31,000 nt of DNA from contig CM022679.1 of assembly GCA_012295275.1 (NCBI GenBank), forward strand, positions 10,141,169 through 10,172,168, given 5' to 3'. Numbering within the stretch: position 1 is the stretch's first letter; each line of letters starts with the position of its first letter. The notes beneath the pieces are model-generated. The model was not told the DNA's origin and searched no databases. It worked only from the letters and a program-made list of their open reading frames with translations. Both the position numbers and the translations under genes were made by a program. Positions 12,346 through 22,507 of the stretch are shown here, piece by piece. The stretch comes from Chrysomallon squamiferum (Eukaryota > Mollusca > Gastropoda > Neomphalida > Peltospiridae).

Positions 12346-12550
12346 ACGTCTCATAATATGATATGAGTAATATTTAAGCTTCATGTACATTTTTATTTCA
12401 TTAGTTGTATTATTTTTGTTATTGTTGTTGTTGTAAATAACATCTTTAAACCTATAAATGTATATAGAAGTATGTCTCATAATACAAGATGAGAAACATA
12501 ACCTTCATGTATATTTTCATTTCATTAGTAATGTCATTTTTGTTACAGTT
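12346..12550. repeat. Imperfect tandem duplication of about 128 bp
   Basis: GTCTCATAATATGATATGAG at 12347 recurs as GTCTCATAATACAAGATGAG at about 12474. Both are followed by CTTCATGTA, TTTCATTTCATTAGT and TTTTTGTTA segments. This is two copies of one segment; the first carries an extra (TTG)n stretch. Confidence 0.75.
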
Positions 12551-13215
12551 GTTATTAAAAGATACTGGCTATGAAACTCTTGTGTTAGTTACTACCAACT
12601 TTCTTTTCATTTAATTTTTTTTCTTTCCAAGTTTTCTACTTATGTCTTGTCTTTTCTGTTTATATTAATGTGTATCTCACTCTAATCTGTATCTATATGT
12701 GTCTGTGCATCCACTTTCCATTCTGTATTTATTGTTTTCCCTTTCTCCCTCTCTCCTTCTCTCCCTTCTTCTCTTTATCTTTTCTCTCCCTTTCTCTTTT
12801 TCTCCCCTTTCTCTCCTTCTCTCCTTTTTTCCTCTCTCCCTCCCTTGCCAAGTAACTTTAAAATTAAAGCCTATTTCAAATGATAGCAGCTACATTACGG
12901 TATGTTACTAGTGCCAACACATCCAGATAAACTCTGACCACGAGGCCATGTGCAGTACTGAAAGACAGATCAGTCTTTTCATCAGAGCTGGAACTGATAC
13001 AGCCAGTTGTGTGTCAGGCAGAGAGAAAGCTGGCAGTCTATGGCCAGGTACCTGAGCCATCCTCGGTGTCAGTGTTATCAGCAGGGTGTTCAAGTTTTAT
13101 TTCACAAACACGCTCATCACTCTGAATCTTCAAACTTCTCACATGTTCACTGCAGCTGGACAGTTTATCTTTTTATCTCTTGCAGGAAACTTGGTGATGC
13201 AGCCCTTGTGTTTTG

Positions 13216-13217
13216 TG

Positions 13218-13272
<55 letters not shown>

Positions 13273-13410
13273 GTGTGTGTGTGTTTATGTGTTGTGATGT
13301 GTTGTGTGTGTTGTTGATGCTGCCTCATGAGAGACAGAGACAGAGACAGAGACAAAGACAGAGACAAAGAGACAGAGACAGAGAGAGCAAGAGCAAGAGA
13401 GTGAGAGAAA
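13216..13410. repeat. (GT)n followed by (GACAGA)n
   Basis: About 28 GT units with one interruption lead into GT-rich sequence. A hexameric GACAGA repeat follows from about 13330. Open frames here on both strands are low-complexity products. Confidence 0.95.
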
Positions 13411-14456
13411 AAAGAGAAAGACCATTAATCTTTTACATATAAAAATGTACATAGTTAATTTGTAATTTTTAAAGTTTTCTCTGACTTAAATTTTCTTAAG
13501 GTAACAATTCTTAGCCATTTCTGGAAAAGAAGAACATTGACTTAGAACTCCTCTGATACTGTGATGTAATTTCTAACGATGAAAAAGATGAGATTATTTC
13601 AACAAGCACATATGTACTCAAGTATAATATTTAAAAACAATTTCTTTTTCCTCATATAGTATACTTTGTTTTGACAAAATTACATGGTTTGCTCAATTTT
13701 CCAGTCTTGTTTTACTGCTAATTAACTGATAACATTTTAAAAGAAACTTATTTTTTTTCTCATGAAAACACAGTCAAAGCTAACAATAAAATATTTTTCA
13801 TTGTTTTATATAGATTATATTCATGTATGTACCAAATTCTATAATAATAATAATAATAATATTTCTTTAAAAATAAGAAGTTTAAAAAATAAATGAAACA
13901 TATTGTAAGAATATAAAAACCAGTAAAAAAAATAATAATAATATTAATAATACAACTAGAAATTACCTTAATTAGTAAAGAAATGAATGAATGAATGAAT
14001 GAATATGGAAGTATACTCATTGAAGTTGACAGTGAATATCTTGTTTTTTTTAATATCCTAGTTAATCATCTGATAAAAATCATGTAAAAATAATAATAAA
14101 CAACTGCTAATATCTGCTGAATGAATCATTGATATAAATTTTTTATTTTTGTTTGTTTATTTTTTTTTTTCCTAAAATCAATTTTTCTAAATGTTTATTT
14201 AAGTCTGGGATTGCTTTTTGTGACACCCCCCCACTTTTAATTTTTTTGTTTTGTTCAAAAGAACAAATTTAATAGTCATTTTAAAAAGTAAAAAAAGCTA
14301 TTTATTTTAAATTTAAAGAATCGGTTGCGTTTTTTTTTTGATATTTCTTTTTATGAATATTTAAATAATTTTAACTCAATATTAAATTTAAAAGAAATAA
14401 GCGTATTTACTATATTGTAGTTCAGTGACTTTTAATTTATATATGTGTCTGCATTT

Positions 14457-14518
14457 GTGTGTGTGTGTGTGTGTTTGTTTGTGTGTGTGTGTGTGTGTGT
14501 GTGTCTGTGTCTGTGTAT
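14457..14518. repeat. (GT)n microsatellite
   Basis: About 28 GT units interrupted by TTT and TCT. Confidence 0.95.
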
Positions 14519-14680
14519 GTAAACAGAACCTATGTATGTGAACTTGTAATGTTATCATTTACATTTTTTTTGAACAAAAATTTAAAAACAAAATTCTTCA
14601 AAGAATGCAATTTACTTTACCTTCTTTCTACTTCATGTATCAAACATTTTTTTTTAAAAAAAATTATTTTTATTTATTTT

Positions 14681-14807
14681 TCAAGACTATGAACACCAGC
14701 CAAGCTTTCTACACTACCATACCAATAAGTTGTAGATCACCTTTCAGTAGAAAACGCACCTGTAATATTTCATGGCCGTACAAAGTGGCAGGTGGCAGTT
14801 ACAGGTA
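14681..14807 (+). other. Possible antisense exon on the plus strand
   Basis: The plus strand shows a T-rich tract ending TTTTTCAAG, then a block of mixed composition with an ATG at 14689. It is open for 39 codons (starting MNTSQAFYTTIPISC) up to TACAG|GTAATC, a good donor. About 180 bp on, ATTAACTAAC (branch-point-like) and a pyrimidine tract lead to TTTCAG at 14986. Joining the two gives a stop after a few codons, so any product would be a 44-residue peptide or a noncoding RNA. It lies in the largest Caskin intron, antisense to the gene. No homology is recognised. Confidence 0.2.
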
Positions 14808-14986
14808 ATCATCAGACTTCTTACAAACATCAATTACCTACCTGGAAACAATTCTTCATTTGAAAAAAAAAGCCAGATAAAAGGAAATGACTCAACTGTG
14901 TACTGAAGTAAGGGTTCATGTCGGTTGACTGGTGTGTGTGTGGTGTACACTCGTATTAACTAACACTTTGTTTCTCAATTCTTTCA

Positions 14987-15896
14987 GCGTGCCACTGGTT
15001 TAGCATGTAGTGTGCCACTGTTTAGAATGTAGCATGCCGCTGTTTAGAATGTAGCATGCCACTGTTTAGAATGTAGAATGCCGCTGTTTAGAATATAGCA
15101 TGCCACTGTTTTGTATATAGTGTGCCACTGTTTAGAATACAGCATGCCACTGTTTAGAATATAGCATGCCGCTGTTTTGTATGTAGCGTGCCACTGTTTA
15201 GAATACAGCATGCCACTGTTTAGAATGTAGCATGCCACTGTTTAGTATGTAGCGTGCCACTGTTTAGAATGCAGCGTGCCACTGTTTAGAATACAGAGTA
15301 CCACTGTTTAGAATACAGAGTGCCACTGTTTAGAATACAGAGTGCCACTGTTTAGAATACAGCATGCCACTGTTTAGAATATAGCATGCCACTGTTTAGA
15401 ATGTAGCATGCCACTGTTTAGAATACAACATGCCACTGTTTAGAATATAGCATGCCACTGTTTAGAATATAGCATGCCACTGTTTAGAATGTAGCATGCC
15501 GCTGTTTAGAATATAGAGTGCCACTGTTTAGAATATAGAGTGCCACTGTTTGAAATATAGTGTGCCACTGTTTAGTATGTAGTGTGCCACTGTTTAGAAT
15601 GCAGCATGCCACTGTTTAGAATACAGCATGCCACTGTTTAGAATACAGCATGCCACTGTTTAGAATATAGCATGCCACTGTTTAAAATATAGCATGCCGC
15701 TGTTTAGAATGTAGCATGCCACTGTTTAGAATACAGCATGCCACTGTTTAGAATGTAGCATGCTATTGTTTAGAATATAGCATGCCACTGTTTAAAATAT
15801 ATCATGCCACTGTTTAGAATACAGCATGCCACTGTTTAGAATACAGCATGCCACTGTTTAGAATATAGCATGCCACTGTTTAGAATACAACATGCA
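14987..15896. repeat. 22-bp minisatellite, about 41 copies
   Basis: This is the largest and most regular array. The unit is CGTGCCACTGTTTAGAATAC plus AG, with variants at a few fixed positions (ATA, GTA or ACA; GCATGCC, GAGTGCC or GTGTGCC; CCACTG or CCGCTG). The array starts directly after a plus-strand TTTCAG that has a branch-point-like ATTAACTAAC upstream. Plus-strand units contain TAG stops. The minus strand can be read open over stretches only because of the repeat. Confidence 0.95.
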
Positions 15897-16604
15897 CTTT
15901 ATGGTAAGTCAAGACATTTTCTTCCAGCTATACAGTACATGTCACATAAGGACATACCCAAGTTTAGAAATAGAAAACATTTGGACTGAAGTTGATAACA
16001 TTTGTAAAATGCCAGTCATATTTTGCTCCTTGCCTCCTATAGGTGAGGATTATATATAGACAATTTACATGGTCATCATACTTTGTACTATATACAGAAC
16101 TGGAAAATACCAAAGTTTAAAATTTTTTTAAAAATCCATAAAACCAACCTTTAGACTAAAGTGGTAACGTTTCCAAATTTTATTATCTGCTGATGAAGAA
16201 TACATAAATAATAAATACACAGCCAATTAGACATTATATTTGGAACCATAATTTAAGAAAAATTTTAACTGTAATATTGGTAATATCTTATGCAATCTCT
16301 GAAATGTGAAATACCTCTTGCATGTTGATGAAAAATATAAATGACTTTAAAATTTCTGAATACGAAGCCTATCATTTACTGTACACTGAAATGATTCACA
16401 GCAAACCTAATAACAGATTTCTACATTTGTTCAAACTGTGAAGAACAATATTTCTGCTTCTTCATGGACAACACATTTCACTTCATAAACGAAAAAGAAA
16501 ACAAGTCTGGCAATCAGTGTTGATGAAAAACATGTACAAACTTTCAATACTAAAAAAACATGACCATCTTTTTATATGCTACAGTTGTTATCTTCAATAT
16601 TTTG

Positions 16605-16607
<3 letters not shown>

Positions 16608-16703
<96 letters not shown>

Positions 16704-16735
16704 TAATAATAATAATAATCATCATCATCATCATC

Positions 16736-16771
<36 letters not shown>

Positions 16772-16772
16772 A
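16608..16772. repeat. (AAT)n then (CAT)n compound microsatellite
   Basis: About 35 AAT units with two one-base interruptions pass into about 18 CAT units. Frames encoding runs of Leu, Ile, Tyr, Met and Asp come from it. Confidence 0.95.
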
Positions 16773-17139
16773 ATAAAATAAAAAAATAAAAATTTCCAAA
16801 AAACTTTAAATCTATCTGATATGAAACCCAAAATTTCAAAAATCTCATCTAAAACACCCAAGCCTTTACTCTCAAGCCTGGAGGGATACACAACTCCATA
16901 CTAGTGCAAAGTGGTCCAGAAAAACAAACATGTGGACATGTTTATTTGCAGAACAGTAAAGCTGTCTAGCAGCTCCTAAATAAAAGACTCGTGCTGGTGT
17001 GTAATTACAAACACCTGTCTGCCCTGCACATCAGACTGCGATCATCAAGTCATCTCACATTTTTATAAACCAGTCACTCAAGTGGAAATACAAGTCAACA
17101 GGAGTTAAAAATAAAGAAAAAGAAAAGCTTGTCTCTACA

Positions 17140-17612
17140 CATAGGTTGATAATCGCAGTCTACCCACAGGAGACTGATAATCACTATCTTCTCAAAGGAG
17201 GTTGGTAATCACTAGCTACACATAGGAGACTGATAATCACTATCAACACACAGGAGACTGATAATCACTATCTTCCACAGGAGACTGATAATCACTATAG
17301 TCACAATTCCACAAACCTGGGGTACCAAAAATAATAATAACAAGAACAACAATAAATAATAGGAGACTGGTAATCACTATCTTCCCATAGGAGACTGATA
17401 ATCACTTTCTGCAGATAGGAGACAGGTAATCACTGTCTACACATAGGAGACTGATAATCACTATATACACATAGCAGATGATAATCAATATCTACTCTTC
17501 CATAGGAGACTGATAATCACTATCTACCCATAGGAAAATGATCACTATCTACTCATAGGAGACTGATAATTACTATCTTCTCAAAGGAGATTGATAATCA
17601 CTATCTTCACAT
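17140..17612. repeat. 28-bp minisatellite, about 16 copies, interrupted
   Basis: The unit is AGGAGACTGATAATCACTAT followed by CTACACAT. The array is broken at about 17299-17362 by unrelated sequence containing (AAT)n and then resumes. The GACTGATAATCACTAT core is well conserved while the spacer varies. Confidence 0.9.
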
Positions 17613-19576
17613 GCTTTTCTTTTTTATCATTATTTTCTGTAGTAATTATAAACAGTAGTGTAATGACCAGAAGGTTTACTGGCTTAGTTGCTTAGTGGTG
17701 TAATGTATACTGATTGATTGTACTTGCATGCTTTGATTCTGTGAAATCTTTGGCATTTAAAAAAAAAAAACAGTATCTGTGTTCAGTAATATGATTCACT
17801 AAAATTGTGCATGTGTATGTGTATGTTTGTGGATGCATGTGTATATGCAAGTGTATGTGTGCATGTGTATAATACAAAACTGAAAATTGCATTTTTTCAA
17901 TACCAAGTACTACAAAAAGCTTTACCTTTTCACATTCACACACAACCAATACAAACCATGATTCATAGAGCTCTGTGTAATTTAAAACATAATAAGATTC
18001 CCATATAAACCAACCTGGCTTGCTTATAATTAACCATTTTCCAAAAAGCTATTCACAGAAAGGTTATAAATATACTTTTTTTTTTTCTTTCATTCTTATT
18101 TATATTTATGAGCAATCATCAAAACATTCAAAGAATCGACTATAAAAAAATTTTCACACAGTTTTATGTTTGAAATTTTCTGAAAGCTTTTACTTTCAAT
18201 TATCATATAAGTAACATAATTCTTGTTTGTAAATTTAAAGAATAATTTCTTAACAATAACCAATCTTACGGAAACTATATTTTTTTTTTTTTTTTTTTAA
18301 ATCAAGATAATTAATGACTTTTATGCAGCCACATTTGATAAATAACTGATAAAATATCTTCAAGTTCCTATTCATGCTGCATAATAGGAAATGTAAGGAT
18401 ATAATAAAAGTCAAATGCAAATAAAAGAAATACTCTTTTAGAAAAAAAACAAAACAAGAAAGCAATCCTCTAGCTGTCATTAAGAAATATAAAAAAAATT
18501 GCGTATAAAATATTCTAGGTATACCATTTTAAATTTTGTATTAAGGTACAAAATTTAAATATTTTACCAAAATGTTTTTTTTCTTTTCAATAAACTATTT
18601 AATTACTGCATTCAACAATGTCAAAACATAAGTTCAACAAAGCTTGCAAGATAATTGACTGGTTGTGAAAAATTTAGGTCAGCAGTACCTTTAAAACATT
18701 TCAATTTTATAAAAAAAAAAAAAAAAAAAGGTTGAGAATTAATCTTAATGTAAACCTCAGATTTAAAAAAAAAAATTCTTAGCAGATAGACTAAGCATAA
18801 TTTTTACATATAACAGCAGCAGACATATGCTTTAAATATGGATAAAGTTTGTTCATGATTTCAAAAACATTTTCTTCACATTCAGATGCATTCTGTGCTC
18901 TGATTTGAAATACACTCGATAATTCATATCTATTTAAATTTTTCCATTTTATATACATGATAACACCCATCAAATTACACAAATTAACAATAAAAAATAA
19001 AAAAAAGACACTAAATTTATCTAAATTAAATTCAGTCATGCAATACATGTGGTAATTCAAAGCAAATTAGATGTAACTATTTTATAGCTATCCAGACAGT
19101 TATTTTCTAACATCATGGTTTACACACACTTATGAACAACACCATAAAACATGCATTAAAATGTATCCAGTTTATAAATACATGTGAATAATGAGCATGA
19201 AAAATGTGTAAATTTTACTGAATCCTTTTAAACGTACACACAGTATTTCAGATACAAACACATTTATTCAGACTGTCTCAAACATATATGAACACTATCT
19301 GAAACACAAACATACACATGTACATGTTTACTATCTCAAACATGCAAACATGCATATTACTGCATACATGCATGTTATCTTTAAACATAAACCTGTACAA
19401 AATACTATCTCCATCACACAAACCCACATATACCGACATTCGTAGAAAACACACACAGAGACACACAGACACACACATATATGGACACCATAATAAACAT
19501 GTTTAAATATATATGGAGAGTGACTCATGCAGGTATACATGTTTTTGTAAAACAAGGCAAAACACAGAAAACTTAC

Positions 19577-19685
19577 GTCAAGCAGTAGTCTAACAACTTC
19601 TGTTTTGCCGTACAGAGCAGCTTCATGTAAACATGTTCCTTTTAAAGTCGCCCGATTTATGTCCATTCCAACCTGTAGCAGCAAC
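19577..19685 (-). CDS. CASKIN: Caskin exon E: end of ankyrin repeat 5, repeat 6
   Basis: One base completes the split Thr codon, then come 36 codons. They read [20 protein letters not shown], followed by [16 protein letters not shown]. This is nearly identical to Caskin ([38 protein letters not shown]) and is the strongest family-level evidence in the window. The acceptor is GTTACAG and the donor is the consensus GTAAGT in phase 0. The exon is followed by the 13.3-kb intron, the longest of the five. A 39-bp tandem array starts immediately beyond the acceptor on the intron side. Confidence 0.95.
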
Positions 19686-20120
19686 CTGTAACATAAAATA
19701 AGTCAGATGTATTATACATCATTAATAATACTAGAGTTAAATACAAGATGCGTTACACACATTAATAGTAGTTTAAATAAAACAATGAGTACCATACTTA
19801 AATACAAGATGTGAAGTTAAATACAAGATGTATTATATAATAATACAAGAGTTAAATACAGGATGTAATACATATTAATAATGTTAAATACAAGATGTAT
19901 TACACAATAATAACACTAGATTTAAATACAATATACATTACATTAATAACACTAGAGTTAAATACAATATATATCACACATTAATAACACTAGATTTATA
20001 TACAATATATATTACATTAATAACATTAGATTTATATACAATATATATATTACAGATTAATAACACTAGATTTAAATACAAAATGTCTCACACACATTAA
20101 TAATATTGAAGTTAAATACT
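19686..20120. repeat. 39-bp minisatellite beside the exon E acceptor
   Basis: The unit resembles TTAAATACAAGATGTATTAC followed by ACATTAATAACACTAGAG, about 11 copies of variable length. It begins within about 30 bp of the exon E acceptor. On the transcribed strand each unit carries a TTTAACTCTAG-like segment similar to the acceptor TTTATGTTACAG. Confidence 0.85.
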
Positions 20121-20376
20121 GTCTTTCCAAATGACCACTTTTAATTATTATCGACATCAACCGTTGCTGATAATAAAGTTAAAAAATACAATTATCCCAA
20201 TGTCATGTCTGAAGACGTTGCTTGTAAATGGTCATTTCAATACACTGTAAACATTAAATAAATCTGTACAAATCTGTGAATCGGTCTGTTTAATCATTTG
20301 TGCCTTTTTCTTTACTGTTTTCTTTGGGGGGTTTTTGTGAGGTTTTTGGGGGGTTTTTTGTTTGTTTTTTTTGCCT

Positions 20377-20718
20377 TTAGGAGTTTTCTACAACTACTCT
20401 GTAAACACCAGCGAACAAAATACTGAAGAAGAACACACACACAAATCTGCGATTAACGCAATCACGGAACCTATATGACAAGGTATCTAATCTAGAAGCC
20501 ATTCTTGTTATCCGTCTAGTCGCAGAGATAACCCGGAGCTCTCGAAATATTTGTCTTGGGTAATAACAAGTCTGTTTACACCGACTGCACCTCCTGCGAC
20601 CAAGTATCTTTGTTATCAAATCTAAATAACACACACAGACTTGACTTCTAATGTAGATGAGTGTTGTCTGTTTATCTGTTTCTAGAATGTCTGCTGTTAC
20701 AGTGTGATAACTGTTCAC
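20377..20718 (-). other. CpG-containing island with an open minus-strand frame, unassigned
   Basis: The stretch 20430-20600 has many CpGs and balanced composition, unlike the surrounding intron. A minus-strand frame of about 110 codons is open across it; its central part is Arg- and Cys-rich (CSRCKQTCYYPRQIF, RVISATRRITRMASRLD). I recognise no protein family. There is no clear splice pair that would fit the Caskin frame between exons D and E. The most likely explanation is a fragment of an older mobile element or a regulatory island in the intron. Confidence 0.2.
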
Positions 20719-20756
20719 TCAGTGATGGTAAAACTCTTTACATGGATTGTTATTTC

Positions 20757-20881
20757 TTTTAAAAATAGAAGTATGCTGGTTAATGGATTATTTTCTTATG
20801 AAAGAGAATCTGTTGGTGGATTTTTAATATTTATACATACATACATACATACATACATACATACATACATACATACATACA

Positions 20882-20928
<47 letters not shown>

Positions 20929-20964
20929 GTATTTTAAAGAGAATCTACTGGTGATTTTTAAATC

Positions 20965-20996
<32 letters not shown>

Positions 20997-21420
20997 GTAT
21001 TTTTAATTATTATTTAAAAATAGAAAATTGGCTTGTGGATCATTTCTTTATGAAAGAAAATCTATTGATTGATTTTTAAAATATATATGTATATTTTTTT
21101 AATTATTATTTAAAAATAGAAAGCTGGTTTGTGGATTATTTCCTTAAGAAAGATGATCTACTGGAGGATTTTTACATTTTTTAAAACAATTCTTTTTTAC
21201 TCCTTTTAGAATATTGGATAATGGATTATGAAACAGTGGTGGATTTTTTTTTACATCTTTTAAATTCTCATTTAAACTTTTTAAAAAAAACCCAGAATAC
21301 TGGTTAATGAATCATGTCCTTATGAAAGAGAAACCATTGGTGGATTTTAAAAAATATTTATATTTTGTTATTTTTAAAAAAATAAAAAAAGAAGAAAATT
21401 GGTTAATTGATGGTGTACCA
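20757..21420. repeat. Degenerate tandem repeat of about 90-120 bp with nested microsatellites
   Basis: TTTAAAAATAGAA, CTGGTTAATGGATTATTT, CTTATGAAAGAGAATCT and TTGGTGGATTTTTAA recur in that order about six times. Two copies are enlarged by microsatellites: (CATA)n at about 20835-20910, continuing into (TA)n, and (TA)n at about 20966-20996. The array lies in the intron between exons D and E. Confidence 0.75.
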
Positions 21421-21689
21421 TTCTTTTCTTAAGTTGAATTTGTATCCCAATTGTAAATTAGAAAAATAAAAAATAAATAAAAATAAAAGATTTTTTTTTT
21501 TTTTTTTTAAATATTTACATAAGATTAGAGTCTGATGTTTTGAGTTACACATATCCCAGTACCACTCCTCAGGTATAAAAAATCAAAACAACAAAAAAAT
21601 CTTACAACAACCTGTCACGTTAAACAAATAACAAACACATGTTTCTGTGAGCTAGCTATTGTGAAACATTTTCCTTCCTTCCCTTTAAC

Positions 21690-22011
21690 ACCCAACACAT
21701 GATTTCTGTTAGTACACCTACAATACACGATATCTATTACTGTATCTGTGTATGTACACCAATATCACGTTTTCTCTGTTATTCCATCTATATATATATA
21801 CACCTATATCAAATTATCTCTATTACTATATGTACACGTATATCAAATTATCTCTATTATTATATTTATAAATACTCCTATATCAAATTATCTCTATTAT
21901 TATATCTATAAATACTCCTATATCAAATTATCTCTGTTACTGTTATTATTGTATTTATGTGTTACACCTGTATCAGATGATTTCTATTATTATATCAGTG
22001 AGAACACCTAC
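21690..22011. repeat. 38-bp minisatellite abutting the exon D donor
   Basis: The plus-strand unit resembles ACACCTATATCAAATTATCT followed by CTATTATTATATCTATAA, about 8 copies. The last unit runs into exon D itself. On the transcribed strand the real junction CATTAC|GTAGGTGT is aligned with GATACAGGTGT, GATATAGGTGT and TTGTAGGTGT in the other units. Confidence 0.85.
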
Positions 22012-22142
22012 GTAATGATGTCAGCGTGGCCATTTTTGGCGGCCAGGTGAAGACAGGTGGTTTGACTGTTGTCTGTGAGATCCTTCTCATTGACCTCCAG
22101 GAGTCTGAGACACAGGTTGTTTCTCAACAGCAGCTCCACAAC
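22012..22142 (-). CDS. CASKIN: Caskin exon D: end of ankyrin repeat 4, repeat 5
   Basis: The exon has 43 codons plus two bases of a split Thr codon (AC|G). It begins [17 protein letters not shown], finishing repeat 4 with an insert-like loop as in Caskin (VVQLLLSSNMCAALLE). It ends [16 protein letters not shown], the Caskin repeat 5 signature ([19 protein letters not shown]). The acceptor used is ACCCAG and the donor GTAGGT. Two degenerate copies of the acceptor and first coding bases lie upstream at 22218 and 22280. The upper copy is in frame and open through to this exon, so the 5' boundary could be alternative. About 8 donor-like repeat units follow the 3' end. The conserved boundary at 22142 is chosen because it joins GRYR to VVELLL as in the family. 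Confidence 0.92.
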
Positions 22143-22286
22143 CTGGGTATCAAATATAATAACAATACATAAATAAATAAAAAAATAAAAAAATAATGTA
22201 AAACAGTATTTCCACAAGCTGGAGTATAATAATAATAATAATAATAATAATAGAAATATGTAAAACAGAGATTCCACAACCTAGAG

Positions 22287-22385
<99 letters not shown>

Positions 22386-22452
22386 AATAAATAAATAACA
22401 TAAAACAATGTAGTATGAAAATAATATAAATATGTAATGAAATATAAATAAA

Positions 22453-22505
<53 letters not shown>
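22143..22505. repeat. Acceptor duplications and long (ATT)n tract upstream of exon D
   Basis: Between 22143 and 22290 two copies of the exon D 3' splice site alternate with (AAT)n on the plus strand. From about 22290 to 22378 runs an uninterrupted (AAT)n, then AAAT repeats and a second (AAT)n at about 22470-22503. Open frames of polyleucine, polyisoleucine or polytyrosine here come from the triplet repeat. Confidence 0.9.

Positions 22506-22507
<2 letters not shown>

Larger units (their letters stand above)
6268..19576 (-). other. CASKIN: 13.3-kb intron between Caskin exons E and F
   Basis: The intron runs from consensus donor GTAAGT after exon E to GCTTTCAG before exon F. It contains the arrays and candidates listed separately. 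Sub-stretches with no supportable feature beyond A/T runs and short repeats are 6430-7270, 8411-8775, 8857-10457, 10967-12345, 13411-14456, 15897-16607 and 17613-19576. The blocks at 12905-13200 and 16920-17060 are less AT-rich but give no recognisable product. Confidence 0.85.

Noticed and set aside
13007-13442. Open frames on both strands through the GT and GACAGA repeats
   Set aside because: Low-complexity Cys-Val, Thr-His and Ser-Leu strings come from dinucleotide repeats.
15044-15238. Minus-strand frame encoding a repeating CYILNSGMLYSKQWHA peptide
   Set aside because: It is the 22-bp minisatellite read in rotation over 66 bp; stops appear wherever units vary, and there is no start or splice context.
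17140-17612. CRISPR-like appearance of 28-bp repeats
   Set aside because: Units are contiguous without unique spacers, sequence is degenerate, and the window is eukaryotic.
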